Assembly (NCBI GenBank): GCA_018969425.1
Contig: JAGWYJ010000006.1
Span: forward strand, 62,001 to 126,000
DNA length: 64,000 nucleotides
Direction of reading: 5' to 3'
From: Alphaproteobacteria bacterium
GTDB lineage: Bacteria > Pseudomonadota > Alphaproteobacteria > Caulobacterales > Hyphomonadaceae
A program made the translations under genes and the position numbers. Shown here piece by piece: positions 31,059 to 40,106 of the stretch. The notes under the pieces were generated by a model. That model made no database searches. It was not told the DNA's origin and saw only the letters and a program-made list of their open reading frames with translations. Each line of letters opens with the position of its first letter. Within the stretch, counting starts at the first letter, position 1.

Positions 31059-32113
31059 GGCTTTCTGATTCAGGTGCAGGAGCGCTGTCTCCCCCTCTGG
31101 TCGAGGTTCGTCATGTTTCCAGACGCTTCGGCTCTGCGGTTGCGGTGCGAGATCTTTCGCTGATCTTGAATGAGGGTGAAATCACATGCCTTCTCGGCCC
31201 CTCGGGGTGTGGGAAGAGCACATTGTTGCGCATGCTTGCCGGTTTTGAGTCGATCGACGATGGCGACATTCTCCTTCAGGGGCGTCTAGTCGCGAGTTCG
31301 AACGTCTTCGTCAGACCTGAACGGAGGGGGATCGGGCTTGTCTTTCAGGATGGAGCTCTTTTCCCGCACATGAGCGTTCTTGAGAACGTCGCATTCGGAC
31401 TGCAGCGATTTCAAAAGGCGCGACGGATGGAGAGGGCGCTGGAGGCGCTTGAGAGCGTCGGCCTCGCGGACCGCGCCCATGCCTGGCCGCACATGCTCTC
31501 AGGGGGCGAGCAGCAACGCGTGGCTGTCGCCCGGGCCCTTGCTCCCGGGCCACGTGTTGTCCTTTTGGATGAGCCCTTTTCCGGTCTCGACGGCGCGATG
31601 AAATCTGAGGTTCGAGATATCGTGATGATGGGATTGCGCCGTTCGGGCGCGGCTGTTCTTCTGGTCACTCACGATCCCGTTGAAGCTCTCCTGGTCGCCG
31701 ATTGTTTGGCCCTCATGTCCGATGGAGCGCTTCTTCAGGCGGCCTCGCCAGAGATCTGTTTCCGGCGCCCTGTCTCGCCGGTCGCCGCCCGACTTCTGGG
31801 AGAAGCGAATATTATCCCCGCTCGCGTGGATCTGGGTGTGGCGCATACCGCCATCGGCGACTTCCCAGCCAATCCCGCCGTGTCCGGAGAGGGACACTTA
31901 ATCTTCCGGCCGGAAGAGGTCGATGTCAGCCCTGTCCAAATGCCTGACTTTCTACCCGCTACGCTCATCTCCCGCCGGTTTCTTGGCGCGTTTGTCGAGC
32001 TGCGGCTCCAGGTTCGATCTGTGGAAATCACAGCGCGTGTCAGGTCTGACACCGTTCCAGATGACGGTCCGATTTTTGTCCGAATTAACAGAGAGACGTC
32101 ATGGGCGGCTTAG
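31055..32113 (+). CDS. iron(III) ABC transporter ATP-binding protein
   Basis: A 352-residue ABC ATPase of the FbpC type. Walker A is GPSGCGKST, the signature LSGGEQQRVAVARAL, Walker B VVLLDEPFSGLD, and the switch histidine lies in LVTHDPVEALLVAD. A C-terminal TOBE-like region includes HLIFRPEEVDVSP. The start overlaps the permease stop by four bases. It ends 84 bp before the convergent atpF gene. Confidence 0.94.
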   Translation: MRLSDSGAGALSPPLVEVRHVSRRFGSAVAVRDLSLILNEGEITCLLGPSGCGKSTLLRMLAGFESIDDGDILLQGRLVASSNVFVRPERRGIGLVFQDGALFPHMSVLENVAFGLQRFQKARRMERALEALESVGLADRAHAWPHMLSGGEQQRVAVARALAPGPRVVLLDEPFSGLDGAMKSEVRDIVMMGLRRSGAAVLLVTHDPVEALLVADCLALMSDGALLQAASPEICFRRPVSPVAARLLGEANIIPARVDLGVAHTAIGDFPANPAVSGEGHLIFRPEEVDVSPVQMPDFLPATLISRRFLGAFVELRLQVRSVEITARVRSDTVPDDGPIFVRINRETSWAA

Positions 32114-32197
32114 GAGTGGCCTTCAAGCGCTCCTAAGGTACGCAGATCAGCCTGACGCTGCAGAATGTCTCCGAGCGACGCGGCCGCTCTCATGCCT

Positions 32198-32749
32198 TTA
32201 GCGGGACAGAGCTTTTCTAACGGCTTCGAGACTTGACGAGAAGAGGGAGCCTGACGCCGGTCCGGAGGCCTGCTCCGCCAGTAACTGGGCGCTAGCCCGC
32301 GCCGCCGTCTCGATCGCCGCCGTCCTCACATCCCTGATTGCGTCGGCTTCCGCGCGGGCGATTCTGTCCTCCGCCAGTTTCTCTCTCCGGGCCAGTCGAT
32401 CAGTCAGAGCTGAGGCGGCTGCCGCCGCCAGCAGATCCGCTTCTCTGCGCGCCGCTTCTACAATCTCCCGGGCCTCCCGCTCGGCCTCTGCCTGCCGCAC
32501 CTGAACTGCGGCGAGTTTAGCCTCCGCTTCCTCACGTAAGGCCTGAGCGGTCGCCAGCTCCGCTCTAATCTTGTCGGCCCGATCGTCGAGCGACTTCAAT
32601 AAAAGCGCTGGAACATTTTTCCAGACCAACAAACCAATGAAGCATCCAAGGCCGACAAGAGCCCAAAACGCCGGGTCCGCCACGAACGCCCCAAGGTCGA
32701 ATCCCTCTGTCGCGTGGGGGGCTGCGCCGTGACTGGTTTCATCGACCAT
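32198..32749 (-). CDS. atpF: ATP synthase F0 subunit b
   Basis: A 183-residue peripheral-stalk subunit. One membrane helix (about residues 27-48, FWALVGLGCFIGLLVW) is followed by a long charged coiled coil rich in Ala/Glu/Arg. It is the last gene of the leftward F0 operon, one base after the b' gene. By gene order in photosynthetic and other alphaproteobacteria this is b and the upstream gene b'. The F1 genes are not in the window. Confidence 0.92.
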   Translation of the reverse strand: MVDETSHGAAPHATEGFDLGAFVADPAFWALVGLGCFIGLLVWKNVPALLLKSLDDRADKIRAELATAQALREEAEAKLAAVQVRQAEAEREAREIVEAARREADLLAAAAASALTDRLARREKLAEDRIARAEADAIRDVRTAAIETAARASAQLLAEQASGPASGSLFSSSLEAVRKALSR

Positions 32750-32750
32750 T

Positions 32751-33293
32751 TCAGTTCTCCGTCGAAGACGCTGCGAGCACGCGAGCGACCGACTGGCGGA
32801 CGGCGGCCGGCGCGGGCGCCGTGCCGGAGAGTCTCTCCACCATCGCCGCCGTCGCCTCTTCAGCTATGCCTGAGACGTTCGTCATCGCTGCCGTCCGCAG
32901 GTCGGCGATACGCCGTTCCGCCGAAGTCAGTCGGGCCTCTAGGGCCGCGTCAGCCCGCGACGTTTCCGCAGCCACACGTGCATCGGATTCAGCCTTCGCA
33001 CGAGCCGCCGTTTCCCGACCGCGGGCCTTGGCTTCCGCTACCCGGGCTTCGAGCTCCTTGACGGCCGCATCGGCGCGCCCACTGGCTGCAGCCGCCTCAC
33101 TGACGTTCGCCGCGATCGCGTCGTCCCGATCGTCGATCGCCTTGCTCAACTTTGGGAGCAGGACGCTGGAGAGCGCGAAATAGAGAATGCCAAGCAACAC
33201 GACCAGCCAGAAAATCTGGGCTGGAAACGTATCAATCTGATCAAACGGAGGAAAACCCCCGCCTGACGCATGGCTGGCTGTCTCGTGTTCCAC
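32751..33293 (-). CDS. atpX: ATP synthase F0 subunit b'
   Basis: A 180-residue second stalk subunit. FDQIDTFPAQIFWLVVLLGI includes the membrane helix, followed by SSVLLPKLSKAIDDRDDAIA and a long Ala-rich coiled coil. The DTFP...FW segment is typical of b'. Together with b it forms a heterodimeric stator. It lies 42 bp downstream of atpE, with a hairpin in the gap. Confidence 0.93.
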   Translation of the reverse strand: MEHETASHASGGGFPPFDQIDTFPAQIFWLVVLLGILYFALSSVLLPKLSKAIDDRDDAIAANVSEAAAASGRADAAVKELEARVAEAKARGRETAARAKAESDARVAAETSRADAALEARLTSAERRIADLRTAAMTNVSGIAEEATAAMVERLSGTAPAPAAVRQSVARVLAASSTEN

Positions 33294-33317
33294 GTGCGCT
33301 CTCCGCTTGACTGACCG

Positions 33318-33336
33318 ACCGACCCTGGCGGTCGGT
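33318..33336 (-). other. intercistronic hairpin after atpE
   Basis: ACCGACC-N5-GGTCGGT forms a seven-base-pair stem starting at the atpE stop codon. No T run follows, so it is not a canonical terminator. A processing or stability element that keeps c-subunit mRNA more abundant than b/b' mRNA is plausible, because the c subunit is needed in about ten copies. Confidence 0.45.
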
Positions 33337-33566
33337 TAAGCGCCGGGCGCCGCGAAGATCAGAATGAACGCGATAACAAGGCCGAAGATTCCGAGAGCTT
33401 CGGTCACGGCGAAACCAAAGATGAGGTTGCCGAACTGAGCAGGAGCCGCCGAGGGATTGCGCATCGCGCCGTCCAGATAGGCGGCGAAAATGTTGCCCAC
33501 GCCGATGGCGGCGCCGAGCATGGCGAAGCATGCGAGGCCAGCGCCGATGAAGTTAAGACCTTCCAT
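33336..33566 (-). CDS. atpE: ATP synthase F0 subunit c
   Basis: A 76-residue proteolipid forming the rotating ring. Two hydrophobic helices flank the polar loop DGAMRNPSA. The ion-binding acid is the glutamate of AVTEALGIFGLV in helix two. The glycine-rich first helix GAAIGVGNIF is typical. No sodium-type signature is seen, so proton coupling is expected. TAAGGAGAG-like purine-rich sequence precedes the ATG at 33566. Confidence 0.97.
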   Translation of the reverse strand: MEGLNFIGAGLACFAMLGAAIGVGNIFAAYLDGAMRNPSAAPAQFGNLIFGFAVTEALGIFGLVIAFILIFAAPGA

Positions 33567-33636
33567 GATGAACTCTCCTTGGGATGCAACGTTCGTGAAT
33601 ACGATTTGACCTTGCGGGTCAATGCTTGGGTTGAGG

Positions 33637-34398
33637 TCAGTGACCTGGGTGCAGGGCGTCGTTCAGGTAAACGCAGGTCAGAATGGCGAAAACATAGGCC
33701 TGAAGGAATGCCACGAGGAACTCGAGCGCCGTGATGCCGACCACCAGGGGCAGAACCAGAAGACCGCCCATAAAGACGCCGATCACCGGCAATCCGATCG
33801 CAAGCGTCGGAATAAAGCCCGCGAAGATTTTCAGGGCGACATGTCCGGCAAGCATGTTCGCGAACAGTCGCATGCCGAGCGAAAGGGGGCGCGAAAGGAA
33901 GGAGAAAATCTCAATGATGACCACGAACCACAATATGTAGAGCGGCACTCCCGACGGAGTGAAGATCTTGAGGAATTTAAATCCGTTTTTCCAAACGCCG
34001 ATCACCACTACAAGGCCGATCGTGAACAGAGCCATGGTGAACGTCACCGCCACATGGCTGGTCGCAGTGAAGAAGTATGGGAACATCCCGAGAAGGTTTG
34101 CGATCAGGATGAATGAGAAGAGCGTGAACACCAGGGGGATGAACGGCTTTCCGTCGTCATGGTTCACGTCGTGAACGATACCCGCGACGAACTTGTACCA
34201 GATTTCCGCCAGAGACTGAGCACGTCCGGGAATGGTCTGAAGATTGGATGTTGCGAATGCCAGAAACCCTATGATCCCAAACACTGCAATGGCGATGAAG
34301 AGCGCCGAATTCGTGAACGACAAATCGTAGCCGCCTGCCTCGATCGGGAGCAGGCGGCTGATCTGGAACTGATGCATCGGGTCGGTCGAGACCATCAT
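33637..34398 (-). CDS. atpB: ATP synthase F0 subunit a
   Basis: A 253-residue membrane subunit with five or six helices forming the proton half-channels. LSLGMRLFANMLAGHVALK contains the essential arginine, and LEFLVAFLQAYVFAILTCVYL is the conserved last helix. Its start overlaps the atpI stop by four bases, indicating coupling. The gap to atpE is 70 bp. Confidence 0.97.
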   Translation of the reverse strand: MMVSTDPMHQFQISRLLPIEAGGYDLSFTNSALFIAIAVFGIIGFLAFATSNLQTIPGRAQSLAEIWYKFVAGIVHDVNHDDGKPFIPLVFTLFSFILIANLLGMFPYFFTATSHVAVTFTMALFTIGLVVVIGVWKNGFKFLKIFTPSGVPLYILWFVVIIEIFSFLSRPLSLGMRLFANMLAGHVALKIFAGFIPTLAIGLPVIGVFMGGLLVLPLVVGITALEFLVAFLQAYVFAILTCVYLNDALHPGH

Positions 34399-34742
34399 GC
34401 GCCGTCGCCTTTATCCTGACCAGACTTCGGAGCCATGTTCCGAAGTCCTGTTGAGCCGTTCTCAGCCGTTTGTCGGGCCGCTTCAGTAGCCGCCGCGACA
34501 ATATTTTTAACACCCGTTATGAACCCGAGGAGGAGACAGACGATAAGTCCCCATGGGGACCATCCGAACAGCTCATCAAGTCCCCATCCCAAGCCCGCTC
34601 CCACAATGACGGCGGCTATGAAGTCCGACGCCATCTTGAAGCCCACGCCCATGCCCTTCGCCGAATCAATAGCGGAAGGCTGCTTCTGGGCGTCTAACTT
34701 CGCCTGAGCTTCTGCGATCCGTTGATTCAGATCCTCGCTCAT
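34395..34742 (-). CDS. atpI: AtpI-family F0F1 ATP synthase assembly protein
   Basis: A 115-residue protein with two membrane helices (DFIAAVIVGAGLGWGLDELF and WGLIVCLLLGFITGVKN) and charged ends, as in the alphaproteobacterial AtpI family, which assists c-ring assembly. The ATG at 34742 gives a typical start; a GTG at 34754 would add four residues. Ribosome sites are weak for both. It opens the F0 operon and overlaps atpB by four bases. A good promoter lies about 80-90 bases upstream. Confidence 0.88.
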   Translation of the reverse strand: MSEDLNQRIAEAQAKLDAQKQPSAIDSAKGMGVGFKMASDFIAAVIVGAGLGWGLDELFGWSPWGLIVCLLLGFITGVKNIVAAATEAARQTAENGSTGLRNMAPKSGQDKGDGA

Positions 34743-34829
34743 CGATTGTTTCACGCACCGGAGCAGGAGGAGGGCAGTGACTTCCTAGCCTGTGCGGGAC
34801 AGGGGCTAAGGACCCCATCCCGCGCGGAA

Positions 34830-34858
34830 CCTATACAGCGCCCTTGATTCCAGTCAAG
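34830..34858 (-). promoter_or_regulatory. predicted sigma-70 promoter of the F0 operon
   Basis: On the minus strand CTTGAC (34858-34853) and TATAGG (34835-34830) are 17 bases apart, nearly the alphaproteobacterial consensus CTTGAC-N17-CTATAT. It would give a leader of about 80 bases before atpI. The only other gene nearby is smc, which ends further right, so this promoter most likely serves atpIBEXF. Confidence 0.7.
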
Positions 34859-34919
34859 CAAAGTCTGGATCGTTGTTTCGTTGTTAGGTCTTTGAAATCA
34901 AGCGCTTACGGATGCGAAC

Positions 34920-37900
34920 TTACGCCGCAGCCAGACGCTCCGCAGCTTCCAGGTCGACGGAGACAAGACGTGAGACGCCTCGTTCCTGCATGGTGACGCC
35001 GAACAGCCGATCCATTCTCGACATTGTCACCGCATTGTGGGTGATGACGACAAATCGCGTTCGCGTTCGGCGACGCATTTCGTCGAGCAGACGGCAGAAC
35101 CTGTCGACGTTCGAGTCGTCCAGCGGTGCGTCCACTTCGTCGAGAACGCAGACCGGCGCCGGCCGTGAGAGAAAAACCGCAAAGATCAGAGCTGTCGCCG
35201 TCAGGGCCTGTTCGCCCCCGGACATCAGGCCAAGGGTCCCAAGCCGTTTTCCGGGAGGGCAGGCGTATATCTCAAGCCCTGCGTCGAGGGGATCCTCGCT
35301 ATCGGTCAGCCGAAGTTCGGCTTCACCGCCTTCGAACAATGCGGTGAACAGGGACCGAAAATGGTCATTGACCGCTCTGAAGGCTTCCAGAAGGCGCGCG
35401 CGTCCCTCGGCGTTCAGCTCATGAACCCCCTCCCGAAGTCTTGCTATTGCGCCTGCCAGATCGTCCCGGTCCGCCGTCTGGCGATCCAGACGCAGGGCGA
35501 TATCCTCCAGTTCCCTGTCGGCCTCCATGTTCACAGCGCCCAGGGCCTCGCGCTCCCGCCGCAGCCGGGCGAGAGCCTGGTCCAGTTCGCTGAGATCGAT
35601 AATCGCAATCTGTTCCTGAGAGACGGCGCCAAGGGCGAGGCGCACCTTTGTTTCCAATTGCTCAAGACTGCAGTCGAACGCGGCTCTGGCGGCTTGCGAA
35701 ACCTCTGTCTCACGCCTGACCGCGGCCTCAAGATTCGCTTCGCTTCGGGCCAGGCGCTCGCGAGTCCTTGAGAGGCTGTCGCGCGCTGCGCGCACGTCCC
35801 CTTCGGCGGTTCTCAAGGTCGCCTCACCTACGGCGCAAGCATCCGCCGCGGCATTTCGACTTCGCTCCGCTGTAACGATTTCATCAGCGAGCATGTTGAT
35901 GGCGCCGGCGATCGCCTCAAGTTGCGGCGCTGCGTCGTCACGCGCCCTTCGGGAGGCGAGGGCATCCGCTTCGCAGGATGTCAGTCTGGCCGATATTTCT
36001 TCTGCTCTGCTTACGGCCTCATCCCGTTCCCGCTCCAATGTTCGGCGCCGCAATCTCGCCTGATCCTGCCGAAGCGCCAGATTGTCCCGAGCTGACGTCG
36101 CCTGGAGTTCTTCGACTTTCAGGGTTCGAACCGTCTGCTCCAGAATTTGCAACTGATCGCTGAGGTCCTGATCCGGCTCAGCGGCCGCCGCCTCCAGCGC
36201 CGCTTCCGCTGCTGCTTCTGCAGCGGCCCGCTCGCCCTGGAGACGGGAGAGGTTATCCCGGATGCCTCCGCTTCGAAGTTCGAGGCGTTCGATATCCTGC
36301 TCCGCCCGCAGCATTGTTTCGCGGGCCGTCTGGACGCTTCGGGCCGCTTCGGGAAGAGCGCCTCGGGCCGCCCCGGCTTTTTCCTCGAGCTGGCGACGAA
36401 TCACCGCCTGAGCCTGTCGCGCTTCGAGTGCGGTCTCGAACTCTCGGCGGGCCTGAATCAGCTCGGTGCGGACTTCCTTGCGACGGGCCCGCTGTGCGAG
36501 CTTTTCAGCCGACTGAAGCGGCGCCTCTGCCCTGCGTACGAAGCCGTCCCAACGCCACAGATCGCCCTCGCGTGAGACGAGGCGCTGGCCGGGGTGCAGC
36601 ATGATCTGGAGCCTGTCGCCGGCCTCAGAGGGCGCCAGACCACACTGGCGAAGGCGGGCCGTCAGGGCTGGCGGCGCCACGATCAGTTCGCTCAGAGCGA
36701 CTGCGCCTTCGGGAAGAGCCTGACCGTCTGCGATCTCGCGTTCGGACCAGAAGACTGACGCCTTCGGGTCAACCGGCGCCTCGAGATCCGCATCGAGCGC
36801 AGCCGCCAAGGCCCGCTCAAGGCCGCGGGTTTCAATGTCGTCCATGACAGGCCTTCCGTGACGGGAGTCAGTCTCCCGAAGGAGACGATCCAGGCCTGTC
36901 AATTCAGCCTCGAGCGCCCTAAGGCGATTACCCGCTGCGTCGAGACGGGGCGTCAGTTCGTCCTCCGCCGCCTTGGCCGATCTCGCTGAGGCGGCGCATT
37001 CATCACTGTCCCTCTGCAGTTGCTCGAGTCTTGCTTCTGCGGTTCTTGACGCGGTCTCCGCTTTTCGAAGAGCTTCGGAGAGCAAATGGGATGAACCCAG
37101 AGACTGGAGCTCAGCCTCAAGACGCAGAATATCCTGAGCCAGCTTCGTCGCTCTGGCCTGCTCCCGAGCGGCTGACTGGCGAGCCGCCGTGGCGACGGCG
37201 CGAGCCGCAGCGGCTTCGGACCGACGGGCATTCACTGCGAGTTCCGCTTCATTGAGCGCCGCCGCTGCCGCTTCAGTGCGCGACATTGCCGCCAGAAGGG
37301 CTGCGGAAACGGCGTCGGGATTGTCCGCCGGAAGCTTTTCCAGCTCACGGCGGGCCTCCTCAACCCTGTCACGGGCTGCGTCTCTTTCGCTCTGCAGACG
37401 GGTGAGCTCCGCCGCGAGCCGATTCACATCGGCCTCGAGGCGAATAAGCATTCCGCCAGCCGCATCCCGTTCAACCTCGAGGCGCGCCAGCCTGAGGCGC
37501 AGCCCACCCAGATAGCCCGCGGCGTCCGCCTCCTGGTCGCGAAGCGGGGCAATATGATTGCGAGCATTCAGCTCAACCGTTGAAGCCCTTGCAAGTTTCT
37601 CAATCGCCTCCGCTTCTTCGTTTCGGGCCCTCTCGAGGCTTAGTCGGGCGTTCTCTGTTTCCTCAGCGGAGTTACGCCATCGAGCGGCCCAAATACGGGT
37701 TTCCAGAAGGCTGATTTCGCCAGAGAGAGCTCGGTAACGGACCGCCCGCGCAGCCTGGCGTTTGAGCGAGGCAGACTGCTTTTCTATCTCGGCCATGATC
37801 TCATTGAGCTGCCCGAGGTTCGTTTCCGCCGCCTGAAGTTTGAGCTCGGCTTCGTGCCGACGGGCGGCGAGACCGCCGATGCCTGCCGCCTCTTCCAGTA

Positions 37901-38387
37901 TTCGGCGCCGGTTTTCCGGTTTTGCGCCGATCAATTCAGAAATTTGTCCCTGACGAACGAGGGCCGGCGAATTCGAGCCGGTCGAAGCGTCTGCGAACAG
38001 AAGCTGGACATCCTTCGCTCGTACAGTGCGGCCGTTGATCCGATAAGTCGATCCCGCCCCTCTGCGTAGCGTTCTGCGGACTTCGATTTCATCGGCATCG
38101 TTCAATTCAGCGGGCGCCGTTCGCTGGGAGTTGTCGAGCAGGAGGCTGACTTCCGCATGTTCCCGTGCCGGACGGCCCTCGGACCCGGAAAAGATGAGAT
38201 CATCCATTTCCCCCCCGCGCATGGCGCGGGCGGACGTCGCGCCCATCACCCAGCGCAGCGCTTCGAGAAGATTTGATTTTCCGCAGCCATTGGGTCCCAC
38301 CACGCCTGTCAGGCCCGGTTCGATAGGCACCTCGACCAGGTCTACGAAGGACTTGAAGCCCGCAATCTTGAGCCCGACGAACTGCAA
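34920..38387 (-). CDS. smc: chromosome segregation protein SMC
   Basis: A 1155-residue SMC ATPase that compacts and separates chromosomes with ScpA/ScpB. The head starts LKIAGFKSFVDLVEVPIEPG and has Walker A GPNGCGKSN. Two long Ala/Glu/Arg coiled coils flank a hinge at roughly residues 510-620. The C-terminal head has the signature LMSGGEQALTATALIFAVFL and Walker B VCVLDEVDAPLDD. Length is normal. It lies downstream of two DsbA-like genes and upstream of the F0 operon, leftward; the smc/DsbA-like/dciA/mutY grouping is common in alphaproteobacteria. Confidence 0.97.
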   Translation of the reverse strand: MQFVGLKIAGFKSFVDLVEVPIEPGLTGVVGPNGCGKSNLLEALRWVMGATSARAMRGGEMDDLIFSGSEGRPAREHAEVSLLLDNSQRTAPAELNDADEIEVRRTLRRGAGSTYRINGRTVRAKDVQLLFADASTGSNSPALVRQGQISELIGAKPENRRRILEEAAGIGGLAARRHEAELKLQAAETNLGQLNEIMAEIEKQSASLKRQAARAVRYRALSGEISLLETRIWAARWRNSAEETENARLSLERARNEEAEAIEKLARASTVELNARNHIAPLRDQEADAAGYLGGLRLRLARLEVERDAAGGMLIRLEADVNRLAAELTRLQSERDAARDRVEEARRELEKLPADNPDAVSAALLAAMSRTEAAAAALNEAELAVNARRSEAAAARAVATAARQSAAREQARATKLAQDILRLEAELQSLGSSHLLSEALRKAETASRTAEARLEQLQRDSDECAASARSAKAAEDELTPRLDAAGNRLRALEAELTGLDRLLRETDSRHGRPVMDDIETRGLERALAAALDADLEAPVDPKASVFWSEREIADGQALPEGAVALSELIVAPPALTARLRQCGLAPSEAGDRLQIMLHPGQRLVSREGDLWRWDGFVRRAEAPLQSAEKLAQRARRKEVRTELIQARREFETALEARQAQAVIRRQLEEKAGAARGALPEAARSVQTARETMLRAEQDIERLELRSGGIRDNLSRLQGERAAAEAAAEAALEAAAAEPDQDLSDQLQILEQTVRTLKVEELQATSARDNLALRQDQARLRRRTLERERDEAVSRAEEISARLTSCEADALASRRARDDAAPQLEAIAGAINMLADEIVTAERSRNAAADACAVGEATLRTAEGDVRAARDSLSRTRERLARSEANLEAAVRRETEVSQAARAAFDCSLEQLETKVRLALGAVSQEQIAIIDLSELDQALARLRREREALGAVNMEADRELEDIALRLDRQTADRDDLAGAIARLREGVHELNAEGRARLLEAFRAVNDHFRSLFTALFEGGEAELRLTDSEDPLDAGLEIYACPPGKRLGTLGLMSGGEQALTATALIFAVFLSRPAPVCVLDEVDAPLDDSNVDRFCRLLDEMRRRTRTRFVVITHNAVTMSRMDRLFGVTMQERGVSRLVSVDLEAAERLAAA

Positions 38388-38493
38388 ATTGAAACTCCCG
38401 GCCCCTCTCCGGCCCCGAGCACTGTACCTGCTTCAATTGTAAGCGCGGGTCAAATCGCCAATCCGATGCGGCTGTTTCGGGCCGCCCCTCGGA

Positions 38494-39237
38494 TCAGGGT
38501 TCCCGAGCGTAGCGCGGTCGCAACGCCAGAGGGGCGGTTGTCGCTGGCGGCTCTGCTTCGGTCGGGGTGACCGGGGGCGGGGGCGAGCGCCCATTCAGAA
38601 TCGCCGTCATCGCGGTCTCGATCGCTGGAAACGTCGCCCCGTCGACCCGTCTGCCGTTTATGAACACTGCAGGCGTGAAGTCGATCTCCGGCGCGCGACG
38701 ATTTTCCTGCTGCAGCTCCTGTTCGACTTCAGGATCGGAGAGGCACGCTTCGGCGGCCTCTGGCGACAGGCCGTGGCGTGCGGCGATAGCGATCATTTTT
38801 CGGGCCGCTGCGCCAGAGCGAGCGGCCTCAAGTAGTACGTCCTGCGAGGCGAACATGTCGTTGATCACGGAGTAGAAGCGGTCTCTACCCGCGCATCGCG
38901 ATAAAGCTGCGCCTGCGAGCGCTACAGGAACGGGTTCGGTCGGGTAGGTTCTCAAGGTGAACCGCGCCTCGCCTGACAGGATGTAGCGCGCCTTGAGCTT
39001 TGGAAGCACCTCTGAGTGAAAGCGCCTGCACTCAGCGCAGGAAATTGACCCGTATACCAGGATCTCGACCGGCGCTTCCTCGGATCCCAGACTGATATCT
39101 CCTCTCGCAAGCTCGGGACGAGCAGCAGGGGTCTGAGCCCATGATGGCAAGAAGCCGCTGAAGCCAGCAAGACACAGCCATCCCACCGTCCAGATCCGGC
39201 GTCGAAACACTGGCGTGGGACCTAAGGGGGCGCCCAC
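38494..39237 (-). CDS. DsbA-family thioredoxin-fold protein, exported
   Basis: A 247-residue protein. A hydrophobic segment (WTVGWLCLAGFSGFLPSWAQ) is the likely signal peptide. The redox motif is CAEC in YGSISCAECRRFHSEVLP, and FTPAVFINGRRVDG holds the cis-Pro loop. The C-terminal tail is Pro-rich. It lies 23 bp after a related lipoprotein gene, both leftward, and about 100 bp before smc. Oxidase or isomerase activity cannot be told apart from sequence. Confidence 0.87.
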   Translation of the reverse strand: MGAPLGPTPVFRRRIWTVGWLCLAGFSGFLPSWAQTPAARPELARGDISLGSEEAPVEILVYGSISCAECRRFHSEVLPKLKARYILSGEARFTLRTYPTEPVPVALAGAALSRCAGRDRFYSVINDMFASQDVLLEAARSGAAARKMIAIAARHGLSPEAAEACLSDPEVEQELQQENRRAPEIDFTPAVFINGRRVDGATFPAIETAMTAILNGRSPPPPVTPTEAEPPATTAPLALRPRYAREP

Positions 39238-39260
39238 CCGCTTATTGTTGCGTCCGATGC

Positions 39261-39947
39261 TCAGGGGGCAGCAGGCGACTGCGGCGCCGCTCCAGAGGGA
39301 TTGAGGCGCGCCTCAATCGCCGCCGACAACCCCTCGATTGAGTGATCCTCGACCAGCACATCGTCGATGAACAGGGTCGGCGTCGCCCTGACCTTGTCCT
39401 GGGCGTCGAGGACTGTCTTTTCGATGAACGCCTTGGCGTCCGGGCTGTTGGCGCAGGCTCTCACTTCGTCAGGCGTCAAGCCGTGTCGTCCGCCAATGGC
39501 CACCAGCACAGGTCCTGCGCCCTGCGGCCCCTGTGCCGCCTGCATCAGTTCGTGATAGTTTGAGTACACATCCTCCACGACATCGTAATATCCCTCGGCG
39601 CCCTTGCATCGAGCGATAGCGGCGGCGGCCGCCGCCACTTCGGCGGGCGGAGTGGGGAAGTCGCGCATCACATACTTCACTTTGCCGGTGTCGATGTAGG
39701 CAGAACGAAGGCCAGGCATGACTTGTTTCCAGAAGTCTCTGCAATGCGAGCAGGTCAGCGAGGCGTACTCAACGATGGTGACCTTCGCGGACGGGTCTCC
39801 CATGACCACGTCCTCTACGTAGGGCGTCACCTTGACGTCCGCCCCGCCTCCGGCCCCGCCCTCCGGGGCGCATCCAGCCATGAGAGCGGCTACGGTCATC
39901 AGAGCGATGGGCCGGGAGAACCGGAGGAAAGCCTTTGAGGAGATCAT
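39261..39947 (-). CDS. DsbA-family thioredoxin-fold lipoprotein
   Basis: A 228-residue protein with lipobox LMAGC (cysteine about residue 26), so probably membrane-anchored in the periplasm. The active site is CSHC in EYASLTCSHCRDFWKQ, and RATPTLFIDDVLVED provides the cis-Pro loop. DTGKVKYVMRDFPTPP parallels the DTGKIKFVFRELP segment of the 24.7-kb protein, so the two are close paralogues. It is followed at 23 bp by another DsbA-like gene, and preceded by dciA on the same strand. Confidence 0.88.
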   Translation of the reverse strand: MISSKAFLRFSRPIALMTVAALMAGCAPEGGAGGGADVKVTPYVEDVVMGDPSAKVTIVEYASLTCSHCRDFWKQVMPGLRSAYIDTGKVKYVMRDFPTPPAEVAAAAAAIARCKGAEGYYDVVEDVYSNYHELMQAAQGPQGAGPVLVAIGGRHGLTPDEVRACANSPDAKAFIEKTVLDAQDKVRATPTLFIDDVLVEDHSIEGLSAAIEARLNPSGAAPQSPAAP

Positions 39948-40106
39948 GATTACTAAACCTCATTCAGACCGCGGGAGGAGGAGTTCAAGGCGTCTCCCCA
40001 TCGACGGCTCGCGGCCGGCTATGGAGAGACGATGGCATGAGGAGGAGGCTACAGCGTTCTAGTTCCTCCGGCGCCGCGTCAACGCATACTTGGCGATGTG
40101 CAGTCG

